A DNA stretch of 64,000 bases from Prochlorococcus sp. AG-311-J23. Lineage in GTDB: Bacteria; Cyanobacteriota; Cyanobacteriia; PCC-6307; Cyanobiaceae. Of the stretch, positions 32,562 to 42,100 are shown piece by piece; within the stretch, counting starts at the first letter, position 1; each line of letters begins with the position of its first letter. The position numbers and the translations under genes are program-made. The notes under the pieces were generated by a model that saw nothing but the letters and a program-made list of their open reading frames with translations, was not told where the DNA came from and did not search any database. The DNA lies in contig QBVL01000001.1 of assembly GCA_003284375.1 (NCBI GenBank), forward strand, positions 102,482 to 166,481, written 5' to 3'.

Positions 32562-33725
32562 ATGGGAATAGATTTCACAGGCCTTATTAGTAAAAGTCTT
32601 AGTCAACATACAAAAGAAATTATAACTAATAGTCAATCCGAGACACTTACATTCTATTTCGATAATTTTATAGGAAATCAAAATATCCAATCTGATGCTC
32701 TACAAAGTTCACACAACTTAAAAGTTAATACTATTGATCATTCTGAAGAAGACATATTTTTTATACGTTCTATTTTCAACAAATTAGATGAACTTATCGA
32801 TCTCGACTTTTCGGAAACTTCTGTTAGTTCAGATTCAGATATAAATTTTCATTCCGTATTAGAATCGTCAACATTTGATGAAAATACTTTAGGAGAAATA
32901 ATAAAACAAAAAAATCAAACGAAAACCTGGTGGGATATTCTTTGGAAGAATAAAAGTGAGTTAAAAGCATTACAAATTGAAGAGAAATATACCTTAATTC
33001 ATGAAATTGGACATTCCCTTGGTCTATCTCATCCATTTGAATCACCCACAAATGATATGTGGAATACTAAGGATACTGTAATGTCTTATAACTTTTCAAA
33101 ACTAGACTGGGATGATTGGTTTAGCGAGGACGATATTAAAGCATTAATTAATATATGGGGAAGAGAGGATGACAACGGTTTTTTAAAGTTTAACTTAACG
33201 AGTGGATCTTACAAATTTATTAGAGAAAAAGAGAATAAATGCTTTTTAGAACATGAAAGCCAAAAGAAAGATATAACTGGTCTAAGTTATATAGAGTTCT
33301 CTGATAAAACATATTATGTGAAAAAAGACATTATTAAAATTTTTGATCAATTAGATTCCATTGATGATATTAGTTCCAAAGTGTACAGATTGTATAGAGC
33401 AGCATTTGGAAGATTCCCCGATGGTGATGGACTCGATTATTGGATTACAAAAAATAGATCGGGTGCAAACAGCTATCTTCAAACTGCAAAATCATTCCTC
33501 TACTCGAATGAATTCAAAGAAATTTACAACGATATAAATACCAACCAAGATTATCTTACTAAACTATACGAAAATGTTTTAGATAGAGTTCCAGATGAAA
33601 TTGGCTATAACTATTGGTTAAATCAATTAGACAATAATCTCGAAAGTCGTAGTGAGGTATTAATAGGATTTGCCGAATCAAAAGAAAATAAACAAGTATT
33701 TATGTATGAAACTGGATTGCTTTGA
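32562..33725 (+). CDS. Serralysin-type metalloprotease with C-terminal DUF4214 domain
   Basis: A 387-residue protein. Around residue 146 lies LIHEIGHSLGLSHPFE, the metzincin zinc site HExxHxxGxxH, and near 172 TVMSYN, the Met-turn; both resemble serralysins (M10B). The catalytic domain is shorter than usual and no run of RTX nonapeptides follows. Instead residues 270-385 form a DUF4214 domain (LYRAAFGRFPDGDGLDYW, LYENVLDRVPDEIGYNYWLNQL). There is no Sec signal peptide, consistent with type I export by the operon next door. It starts 1 base after gmd. A role in processing the S-layer-like protein, like Caulobacter Sap, is inference. Confidence 0.83.
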   Translation: MGIDFTGLISKSLSQHTKEIITNSQSETLTFYFDNFIGNQNIQSDALQSSHNLKVNTIDHSEEDIFFIRSIFNKLDELIDLDFSETSVSSDSDINFHSVLESSTFDENTLGEIIKQKNQTKTWWDILWKNKSELKALQIEEKYTLIHEIGHSLGLSHPFESPTNDMWNTKDTVMSYNFSKLDWDDWFSEDDIKALINIWGREDDNGFLKFNLTSGSYKFIREKENKCFLEHESQKKDITGLSYIEFSDKTYYVKKDIIKIFDQLDSIDDISSKVYRLYRAAFGRFPDGDGLDYWITKNRSGANSYLQTAKSFLYSNEFKEIYNDINTNQDYLTKLYENVLDRVPDEIGYNYWLNQLDNNLESRSEVLIGFAESKENKQVFMYETGLL

Positions 33726-33793
33726 TCATGTTAAAATTATAAAATTTATGATGTTATAAATTCTATAATTATATTTTCATCCTTACTCTTTGC

Positions 33794-33799
33794 TACAAT
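33794..33799 (+). promoter_or_regulatory. Candidate -10 box for the type I secretion operon
   Basis: TACAAT occurs 35 bases before the small DUF6447-like gene in the 108-base gap after the protease gene. No convincing -35 box was found, as is common for Prochlorococcus promoters. It is the only good -10-like hexamer near the start of the operon, so the call is weak. Confidence 0.3.
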
Positions 33800-33833
33800 A
33801 AGGGAATAATTCAAATCGTTATCTTAAAATCAA

Positions 33834-34022
33834 ATGACAACTATTAATTTCAACAATAAAGAATATGAATTAGAGTCATTAAGTGATAGCGCAAAGGCTA
33901 CGGTAATGAGTCTGCAGTTTGTTCAAAATGAAATAAAAAGACTTGAGGGTAAGATTGCCATTAGTAAAACTGCAGAAACTGCTTATTTAAGTGCTCTACA
34001 AGAAGAACTAGGTAATGAATGA
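33834..34022 (+). CDS. Small DUF6447-like protein, first gene of the secretion operon
   Basis: A 62-residue soluble protein: a short beta start (TINFNNKEYELESL) and one long amphipathic helix with heptad spacing (AKATVMSLQFVQNEIKRLEGKIAISKTAETAYLSALQEEL). I match it from memory to the small cyanobacterial family DUF6447; its role is not known to me. It is the first of four co-directional genes (small protein, PpiC-like, ABC, HlyD) with gaps under 40 bases. A helper or cofactor for export is a guess from position. It is too regular and well placed to be a chance ORF. Confidence 0.72.
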   Translation: MTTINFNNKEYELESLSDSAKATVMSLQFVQNEIKRLEGKIAISKTAETAYLSALQEELGNE

Positions 34023-34049
34023 TCTTTTTGAAACCTTATTATAAAGTTC

Positions 34050-34778
34050 ATGGAAGCTCTAAATATACTTAATAATGAATCATTCTTACTTCTCAAAAAT
34101 AATGATTTACTTATACCCCTAATTAAAAAAATAATCCTCAATGAAGCCCTAAATAAAATAGTAATTACGAGTCAAGAGTTATCAGAATTAAAGGATATAT
34201 TCATGAAACAAAATCAACTAAAAGGTGATGATGAACTGAAAATTTGGATGAAAAAAAATAATATTGAGGAAGATAATTTAATTAATCTAATTAAGAAACC
34301 AATCCAGATAACTAAATTTTGTGAAAAAGAATTCAAACATAGAACTCATTCCCACTTCTTACAAAGAAAATCTGATCTTGATAAAGCTGTTTATAGTCTA
34401 ATTAGAGTTAAAGATCCCTTCTTAGCAATGGAAATTTATCATAGGATTTCAGAAAAAGAAGCTAGCTTCGAGGATCTTGTCAAAGAATTTTCAGAAGGAT
34501 TAGAAAAAGACACGCGGGGAGTTATTGGACCAGTTGCTATCAATCAATCTCATCCACTTGTATCTAAAATTCTCCGATCAGGTAAACCGGGAGAAATCTT
34601 CTCTCCAGTATTTATTGATCCTTGGTGGATACTCATAAGAGTAGAATCAAAAATAGAGCCAGCCCTAGACGAAAGAATGGAAGAAGCAATGTCAAATGAA
34701 CTCTTGGAACTATGGTTAACTGAGGAATCACAGCAAATTGCAAAAAACCTAGAAAAAGAATTTTCAGCTTCCAAATAA
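34050..34778 (+). CDS. PpiC/parvulin-type peptidyl-prolyl isomerase linked to type I secretion
   Basis: A 242-residue protein with a helical N-part (1-105, including the SurA-like ILNEALNKIVITSQELSELKDIF) and a parvulin domain (about 110-205: VKDPFLAMEIYHRISEKEASFEDLVKEFSEG, split, then GVIGPVAINQSHPLVSKILRSGKPGEIFSPVFIDPWWILIRVE). Parvulins catalyse proline isomerisation and often act as foldases. No signal peptide is present, so it would act in the cytoplasm, perhaps keeping the type I substrate unfolded. Such genes accompany HlyB/HlyD sets in marine cyanobacteria. It sits between the small protein and the ABC transporter gene. Confidence 0.85.
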   Translation: MEALNILNNESFLLLKNNDLLIPLIKKIILNEALNKIVITSQELSELKDIFMKQNQLKGDDELKIWMKKNNIEEDNLINLIKKPIQITKFCEKEFKHRTHSHFLQRKSDLDKAVYSLIRVKDPFLAMEIYHRISEKEASFEDLVKEFSEGLEKDTRGVIGPVAINQSHPLVSKILRSGKPGEIFSPVFIDPWWILIRVESKIEPALDERMEEAMSNELLELWLTEESQQIAKNLEKEFSASK

Positions 34779-34812
34779 CCAGAAAACTATCAAATAATCC
34801 AGGAGATTTACA

Positions 34813-37737
34813 ATGGTTCTACAAAATTCAAATATCTTCAAAGGACTTAATAAAGAAGATATAAAATTATTAGAAGAAAAATCTAAATATTTGATTTATA
34901 AAATTGGTCAGCCGCTCAGTTCTAATAAAAATATTCAAAGTAATGTACTCATTATTTTAAGTGGCACAGCAAGACTACTGGGAAATGAAAATGACAAATC
35001 AATAACAATCGCAAAACTGGGAGCCGGTTCATCTGTGGGTCTTGCTTCTCTTCTTCGTGCTGAAGCATGCGAAGATGTACATGCTTCAACTGAAGTCAAA
35101 GTTATATCTATCCCAGATCAATTAATCATTGACCTTTATACAAAAAATCTTCAATTTCAAAAAAACTGCAATGATTACCTTTATCCATCTGAAGTAAAAG
35201 CAATTGTTGAGAAATTAATTTCTCGAAGTCCCAGAACAGATATTAATGTCAAAACTGCATTTAACGTTTTATTCAAAAATTCTAATATTCAAACTTTCAA
35301 ACAAGATGAAATAATACCTTTAAAGGAAGATTTTATAAATATTGTTGCTAGCGCAAACTATGAAAACAAAGAAATTGGGGATTTATTAAATTGTGAAATA
35401 AAACCTAAAGCAAGACCTCCCTTCTTTTTAAGAGTAATTCAGATACCAAAAAAGATATATGAAATGTTTATGGATAAAGCATTAACAAATAATCTCAATA
35501 TTGATAATGAGACAAATGAAAATGATGATGCGAAGTTTGCTCCACTTCTTTTAGAAAGAAGTACTGCGAATGTAGGAAGATATTCACCCCAAAAAAACAA
35601 ATCAATTATCAGAGGAAATGGAGAAATTAGAGAAGCACTTGCTTGTCTACAAATGTTAGCCAATGATTTAAATTTACCTTTTCGTAATGACTCTGTAGAA
35701 AAGATACTAAGAGATGAAATTAGAAGAGGAAAAAAAATCAATTTAGATCTGTGTGGAAACCTTTTATCCCTACTCGGATTACATGTATCAAAATCTAAAA
35801 TCAAAAAATCCTATGCTTTAAGAATGCCTGAATCTAGTCTTCTTTTATGGAAGAATAGTTTTGCGCTAGTACATAATAGTAAAAATAATCATTTAACACT
35901 TGCTTCTCCAAAAGAAGGGTGGATTGAAATTAATGAAGAGAACTTTGAAGAGAATTTTGAAGACGATATTGAATTCATAGCAGTTGAAAGAATTAATACA
36001 ACTCCTAATAAAAAGTTTGGTTTAGAGTGGTTTATTCCTTCTTTAAAAAAATTTCAAGGTGTATTAATCCAAGTTCTGATAGCTTCTTTTATTGTCCAAC
36101 TTTTTGGATTAGCAAATCCCTTATTAATTCAAGTCATTATAGACAAAGTCATTTCACAGAGAAGTTTAGATACTCTGCAAGTTCTAGGCATAGCGATGGT
36201 ATTTGTAACTATTTTAGGGGGGGTTATTGGAAGTCTAAGAACATTTTTATTTACAGAAACAACAAATCGCATTGATACCAGACTAGGGTCAGAAGTCATA
36301 GATCATTTATTACGACTTCCATTAAATTACTTTGATAAAAGGCCTGTTGGAGAATTAGGAAGCAGAGTTGCAGAATTAGAAAAAATCAGAGACTTCTTAA
36401 CTGGACAAGCTTTGACAACGATATTAGATGCAGCTTTTTCAATTATCTACATAGTAGTAATGGTTATCTATAGTTGGTTGTTAACACTAATAGCCCTTGC
36501 AGTAGTCCCCATACAAATACTTTTAACACTAATCGGAGCTCCTCTATTAAGACGTCAAATAAGGGAAACAGCTGTTGAAAACGCAAAGACTCAAAGTCAT
36601 CTGGTTGAAGTCTTGACAGGTATACAAACTGTGAAAGCTCAAAACATAGAAACTGTTAGCAGGTGGAGGTGGCAAGAACTATACGGACGCTATATTTCTC
36701 GCACTTTTGAGAAAACAATCACTGGAACAGCTTTAGGACAAACAAGTCAAGTTTTGCAGCAATTATCCCAATTACTGGTTTTATGGGTAGGAGCCTCACT
36801 GGTCCTAAGCGGGAATTTAACTTTAGGACAGTTAATTGCGTTTAGAATTATCTCCGGTTTTGTTACACAACCTCTTCTAAGATTAAGTAGTATATGGCAA
36901 AGTATTCAGGAATTGAGAGTTTCATTTGAGAGACTTGCCGATATTATTGATACTCCTGAAGAATCAAGTGAATCAGACAAATCAAACATAACATTGCCAG
37001 AAATCAAAGGTAAAGTTCTATTCAAAGAGGTTTATTTTGCATTTAAAAAGAATCAACCTGAAGTTCTCAAAAATATTGATTTAGAGATAAGTGCTGGGAT
37101 ATTTGTAGGAATTGCAGGCCAAAGCGGCAGTGGAAAAAGCACACTAATGAAATTATTGCCAAGACTTTATAATTTAAACAGAGGAAAAATACTAATTGAT
37201 AATTTTGATATAAGTAAAGTGGAGTTATATTCACTAAGAAGACAAATTGGTATAGTTCCTCAAGATCCACTTTTATTTGCAGGAACAGTTAGTGAAAATA
37301 TAGCTATTACAAATCCAGATGTCTCTGGAGATGAAATTATCGAGGCGGCTAAAATAGCTGATGCTCACAATTTCATCATGGATTTACCTCTTGGTTATAG
37401 TACTAATGTTGGAGAAAGGGGAACCTCTTTGTCAGGAGGACAAAAGCAAAGACTCGCTATTGCAAGAACTTTAATAAGCAGACCTAAAATGTTAATTATG
37501 GACGAAGCAACAAGTGCTCTTGATTATGAGACTGAGAGAAGAGTATGCGAAAATTTGAAAGAAAAATGCAAAGGGCTTACAGTTTTCTTCATAACACACA
37601 GATTAAGTACTATTAAAAACGCTGATAAAATAGTTATGATGCATGATGGCGCCGTTTGTGAAATTGGAACTCATACAGAACTAATAAATAAAAAAAGTCG
37701 TTACTACGCTCTATATCGACAACAGGAATCAAGCTAA
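34813..37737 (+). CDS. Type I secretion ABC transporter with N-terminal cyclic-nucleotide-binding-like domain
   Basis: A 974-residue HlyB-class exporter. Residues 1-125 resemble a CNB/Crp-type domain (FKGLNKEDIKLLEEKSKYL, VLIILSGTARLL, GAGSSVGLASLL). Residues 270-395 resemble a C39-peptidase-like domain with no clear catalytic DCG motif. The membrane domain spans about 405-690. The nucleotide-binding domain has Walker A GQSGSGKS (769), signature LSGGQKQR (872), Walker B LIMDEATSALD and the H-loop ITHRLST. It would export an unprocessed RTX-type substrate through HlyD and an outer-membrane TolC protein, which is not encoded here. Its stop overlaps hlyD. The likely cargo is the convergent surface-protein gene. 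Confidence 0.93.
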   Translation: MVLQNSNIFKGLNKEDIKLLEEKSKYLIYKIGQPLSSNKNIQSNVLIILSGTARLLGNENDKSITIAKLGAGSSVGLASLLRAEACEDVHASTEVKVISIPDQLIIDLYTKNLQFQKNCNDYLYPSEVKAIVEKLISRSPRTDINVKTAFNVLFKNSNIQTFKQDEIIPLKEDFINIVASANYENKEIGDLLNCEIKPKARPPFFLRVIQIPKKIYEMFMDKALTNNLNIDNETNENDDAKFAPLLLERSTANVGRYSPQKNKSIIRGNGEIREALACLQMLANDLNLPFRNDSVEKILRDEIRRGKKINLDLCGNLLSLLGLHVSKSKIKKSYALRMPESSLLLWKNSFALVHNSKNNHLTLASPKEGWIEINEENFEENFEDDIEFIAVERINTTPNKKFGLEWFIPSLKKFQGVLIQVLIASFIVQLFGLANPLLIQVIIDKVISQRSLDTLQVLGIAMVFVTILGGVIGSLRTFLFTETTNRIDTRLGSEVIDHLLRLPLNYFDKRPVGELGSRVAELEKIRDFLTGQALTTILDAAFSIIYIVVMVIYSWLLTLIALAVVPIQILLTLIGAPLLRRQIRETAVENAKTQSHLVEVLTGIQTVKAQNIETVSRWRWQELYGRYISRTFEKTITGTALGQTSQVLQQLSQLLVLWVGASLVLSGNLTLGQLIAFRIISGFVTQPLLRLSSIWQSIQELRVSFERLADIIDTPEESSESDKSNITLPEIKGKVLFKEVYFAFKKNQPEVLKNIDLEISAGIFVGIAGQSGSGKSTLMKLLPRLYNLNRGKILIDNFDISKVELYSLRRQIGIVPQDPLLFAGTVSENIAITNPDVSGDEIIEAAKIADAHNFIMDLPLGYSTNVGERGTSLSGGQKQRLAIARTLISRPKMLIMDEATSALDYETERRVCENLKEKCKGLTVFFITHRLSTIKNADKIVMMHDGAVCEIGTHTELINKKSRYYALYRQQESS

Positions 37738-38888
37738 TGTCAAATCAAATTATCACCAAAACCTTGTTAAATTTTAAACAGCTAATAAAGACTTTAAAAA
37801 AACAGAAACTCATTAACAAGCAAAGTCTTGAGAAGATAAAAAAAGTTGAATTAACTAATCCTATAAAACTGGAAACAATAAAGAATCTCAGAGAACATAA
37901 AAAATATAAAAAAATTGTTGAACTGCTCAAGCCTCACAGTTTTCTAGAAAAAGGACAAGATTGGCTCGAATCAAAAGTAAATAATGAGAAGCAAGAAGTT
38001 GTTTTACGTCAATCAGCTATATGGGCACAAAGTATCACATGGACAATAATTGGTGGAACAGTTTTTGGAATTATTTGGTTATCATTGGCAAAAACCGAAG
38101 AAATAATAGTAGCTCCAGGTAGATTGGAACCAATCACGGGGGTTATTGATATTCAGATGCCGGTTGGTGGGATAGCAGAAGAAATTTTAGTAAAAGACGG
38201 AGAAAGAATAAATCAAGGGCAAGTATTAGTCGCACTTGATAATGAAATAACATTGGCAAAACTTAAAGCATTCGAAGACAATCTAAAAATCAATCAAGAA
38301 ATTTTGAGAAGACTAGAGCCTCTAACAAAAGAAGGTGCGATTTCAGAAGTTCAATATCTTCAACAAAAAAACAAAGTCAATGATCTCAAAAGAAGTGTTA
38401 TAGAGACTCAAGTGACTATGAAATATCAGAAAATCACTGCTCCAATAGATGGAATAATTTTTGACTTAAAACCAAAAGGAAAAGGTTTTGTAGCGAGATC
38501 TAGCGAACCAATAATGAAAATTGTGCCATTTGATGATTTATTAGCAAGAGTTGAAATAGACAGTCGAAATATAGGATTTATAAAAGTAGGGAAATTAGCA
38601 GATATAAGCATTGATTCATTTCCAGCTTCTGACTTTGGTGTCATTAAAGGCGAAGTCACAAAGATAGGTTCAGATGCACTTCTACCTGACCCCGCATTGA
38701 ATAAAGGATATCGATTTCCTGCAGAAATTAGATTAACTAATCAATATTTGAAAATAAAAAAAGGACAGAAATTGCCTTTACAAGTTGGTATGAGTTTGAG
38801 AGCAAATATAAAACTCAGGAAAGTGTCTTATTTGCAATTATTATTAAATACGTTTAGTCAGAAAACTGATTCACTAAGAACTCTTTAA
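37737..38888 (+). CDS. HlyD-family membrane-fusion protein of type I secretion
   Basis: A 383-residue periplasmic adaptor. A cytoplasmic, Lys-rich N-terminus (about 95 residues) precedes one membrane helix (SITWTIIGGTVFGIIWLSLA, about 98-117). The lipoyl-type barrel halves appear at GRLEPITGVIDIQMPVGGIAEEILVKDGERINQGQVL (split) and KYQKITAPIDGIIFDLKPKGKGFV, with a short coiled coil between (NLKINQEILRRLEPLTKEGAISEVQYLQQKNKV). The hairpin is shorter than in E. coli HlyD. It overlaps the transporter stop by 1 base and ends the operon before paired terminators. Confidence 0.92.
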   Translation: MSNQIITKTLLNFKQLIKTLKKQKLINKQSLEKIKKVELTNPIKLETIKNLREHKKYKKIVELLKPHSFLEKGQDWLESKVNNEKQEVVLRQSAIWAQSITWTIIGGTVFGIIWLSLAKTEEIIVAPGRLEPITGVIDIQMPVGGIAEEILVKDGERINQGQVLVALDNEITLAKLKAFEDNLKINQEILRRLEPLTKEGAISEVQYLQQKNKVNDLKRSVIETQVTMKYQKITAPIDGIIFDLKPKGKGFVARSSEPIMKIVPFDDLLARVEIDSRNIGFIKVGKLADISIDSFPASDFGVIKGEVTKIGSDALLPDPALNKGYRFPAEIRLTNQYLKIKKGQKLPLQVGMSLRANIKLRKVSYLQLLLNTFSQKTDSLRTL

Positions 38889-39067
38889 ATGAAGGTAAAG
38901 TAAATTAATTAAGCAAATTAGTTATTAAAAGAATAATCTTGTTAATCATAGAAAATTATGAATGGGAATAGAAACTTGTAACAAGAGAATAAAATTAAAT
39001 AGATCCTTGAACTATTAAACAGATTATTCCATTTTACTTATTCTTAAGAAAGTAAAACATGTTGAAA

Positions 39068-39105
39068 AATTAAAAAGCCAGCCTAGAGAGGCTGGCTTTT
39101 TAATT
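39068..39105. terminator. Strong bidirectional terminator hairpin between hlyD and the surface-protein gene
   Basis: The stem is 16 base pairs with no mismatch (core AAAAAGCCAGCC pairs with GGCTGGCTTTTT) around a 6-base loop TAGAGA. A-run and T-run flank the GC core on both sides, so it can work in either direction. It can end the plus-strand secretion operon and back up the minus-strand surface-protein terminator next to it. Confidence 0.9.
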
Positions 39106-39117
39106 AATGAGTAAGAA

Positions 39118-39147
39118 ATAAAAAACCAGCCTATGAAGGCTGGTTTG
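39118..39147 (-). terminator. Rho-independent terminator of the surface-protein gene
   Basis: On the minus strand AAACCAGCC pairs with GGCTGGTTT around a 6-base loop, and the stem is followed by TTTTTT. It lies about 35 bases past the stop of the 1070-residue gene. The GC core (CCAGCC/GGCTGG) repeats that of the neighbouring bidirectional hairpin. Confidence 0.88.
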
Positions 39148-39179
39148 GAATTAATAAAACAAAGTGTTAATTAAGCCTA

Positions 39180-42100
39180 TTAAGCAATAATGAGGTCGTT
39201 AGCACCCGCATCATTAGTTGTGTCTACGAGATCAACACTAGTAAGACCAACAAGTTCAACAACCGTATCATTAGTACCTTGCTGGAAGACAATGTAACCA
39301 TCATTAGTTGCATTGTTATCAGCATCGTAAGCCATGATAACTGTTGCACCACTGGTGGTGATATTGGCTGCTAAGTAATCAAGTGCATCACTTAAGTTAT
39401 TAGGATTAATAGTCACTGCTGATGCAAAAATGTCAGCATCATCAAGAGTTAGTATTCCAGATCCAATTGCGTGAGACTTGAATACACCTGCGTCAGTACC
39501 ATTTGTAGCTGTGGTATTAGCCTGAACAGTAGGAGTACCTTCCAGGTCAAGTAAGTCAGAGAAATTAGCTGCAGTAGCTGCCTTAAATCCAGTGATTTTG
39601 TCACGACCTGTAGCTAGAGAATCACCATCAGCTATAACAACGACTTTTTGTGAATCGTTTGTTGTGCTGTTTGTACTAGAGATAGTGATTGTGTCAGCAC
39701 CTGTACCAGGAGTAATACTCAAAGCTCCGGATGTTGTCGCTTTAAGTGTTCCAGTAGTCACGCTGATGGTATCATCTCCAGCTCCTGTCAAGACGGCAAT
39801 ACCTGAAGAAGCACCAGTTGCTCCTACCCAACTACTTGCAGTAACAGTAACGGTATCAGCACCGTCTCCAGTAGTAACTGAGATGTCCTCATCAGCAGCA
39901 TTTCCTAAACCAAGTGAAGTAACCGTAACAGTTGCATCACCAGAGAAAGTAGCTGCAGAAACCGTGACCTTGTCAGTATCAGATCCTAAAAGGTTAGCTG
40001 TTACGCCACCAGTCTTGAAGGCAGTATCGAAGAAACCACCGGTCGTAAGGGAAACATCTCCAGCTGAAGCATCAGAATCAAGTGTAATTGTCTCAACATT
40101 ACTTACATATCTGAAGTTGCTATCAACAGCTGCTAATGCAGCAGCAGTCAGGGTAATGGTGTCTGTACCAGCTCCACCATCAATTGTGTTCCAAACACTA
40201 CTGCTTTCAAGATGAGTAATAGCAGTACCTGAAATTGCTTCGTTACCGCCATTACCGTTGTAAGTAGAACCAACAGTACCGAGAGCGATTATGTCCGCAC
40301 CTGCAGAACCTTTAACGGTTGAACCAGCAATCAAGTTACCGGCAATATTCAATACTCCAGGGAGAGCAGAAGCATCATAAGTTGCAGCTTTAGTAACAGC
40401 AGCATCACTGAGTGTTACGTTTGCCAAATTGGTACCAGTCATATTGATCGTGGTGACCTTGTTAGCAGTAAACGAATCAAGGATCGAAGTTAAATCAGAA
40501 TTAAGCGCTTTGGGATTAGCGTGAATGTTGATTGTTTCAAAACCATTAGCTGTTAATGCACCTGTTTCATGAGCATTTCCCAAACCGTCTCCAAGATTGA
40601 GAGTTAATGAATCTGATGTTCCGCTACTAGTTTGTAGAGCAATAGTGGTAGCGCCAATATCAGCAGAAGCTGTAACTGAAGCCGCTTGACTGGCAGTCAA
40701 ATTAGTAACGGCGTTAGTCGCACCACTCAAAATGAGTGAAGTGATCTGACTACCGATATAAGTTAAATCAAGTGTTCCCCTTAAGCTTAAAGTCTCGAAA
40801 TTCGTATACTTACCAGCTTCAGTTGCATTGTTGATGTGCCCTACATTCGTTCCAATGATAAGGGTATCTGAACCAGCTCCAGCATTTACAGAACCTTTAG
40901 TTGAGGTTGTAAAAGTAGCACCAGAGGTAATTTTGTCATCACCTGAACCACCAGTAGTTACCGTTGCAGTGTTGCTACTTAAAGCAACTTGAATTCCACC
41001 AGAGTTTCCTGAGGCATCAATAACATCTACATCAGCATCAACAGCTTCTATATCAACTGCTCCAGCACCTTTGATTGTAATTGTTGAATCAGCAGCCATA
41101 CCAGTGATAGCGGCATCATCACCCGAATTACCAGCACCGAAAGATGCGTTAGTAGTCGCATCAATGGTCAATGATGTGATCGTATTGTTTCCACTCGCAA
41201 GGGCAAGAACGTCGATCTTGTTAGCTGCACCAGTTGACTTAACAGTTGCAGTAGTTGCAGTACCAGCATTAGTTATGTCAGAAGCAGCTCCTGCAACGAC
41301 ACCACCATCAAGAGTAATGTTGACAGCATCGGTTGTAGTCTTGTAATCAACGGTTGTGGTATCTCCCATTGTTACCGTGCCATTACCTTTATGGATGTAG
41401 GTAGCGCCAGTTGGAAGATTATTTACATCAATAGTTGCTGTTGAACGATTGTTGGTAAAAGAAGTTAGACCTGAGTAATTAGTTGCATCTACTTGGACAT
41501 AGTCAGTGGTGTCAGCAGCCTCTGTGTTTACAGCACGTACTTCAAGCGCTTCAATATTTTTAGTGTCTGCAGCAGGTATAGCGATTGCACCTGTATCAAC
41601 TACTCCACTGATTGTCAACGAAAGAGTATCGGTACCTACACCTCCATCGACTTCGTCATCAACAGTAAAAGTACTTCCTGACTGAGGAGTTGCTCCTCCT
41701 GCAGCAGAGTAAACAATAGATCCTTTATATGTATCTGCGCTGCTTGAACCAGTTAAAGTATCTGAGCTAGTTGTTAGGTTCGTTGTTGTTGTAGTAGTAG
41801 CATCTGAACCGGTTGTCATCGAAGTGACAGTTGAAGTTATTCCAGCAGCTGTGTGCGCAGTAGCGCTAGTAATTGTACCTAAATATGTTTGCGCAGATGT
41901 GAACGCAGTACTTGTTTTGAAAGGACTAGTAGTAGCTGGCTGATATGCAAGAATTGCAGTTGTGCTTGCTTCAACTTCAGCGGTGTAAGCAGCAGCAGCA
42001 GCGACCTTATTAGTTAGAGCCGACGCGTCTAGTGCTCCTTGAGCTGTGTTTCCAGAACTAGGATTTGAAGCAGACCAGATAAGGTCAGTAGCTACATTAG

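Noticed and set aside
34050-34778. Periplasmic SurA chaperone
   Set aside because: It lacks a signal peptide and sits in a type I operon, so a cytosolic parvulin is more likely.
39592-40215. 207-residue plus-strand ORF inside the surface-protein gene
   Set aside because: It is a shadow of the Thr/Ala/Val-biased codons on the other strand; the minus-strand reading has DUF4214, RTX motifs and a type I tail.
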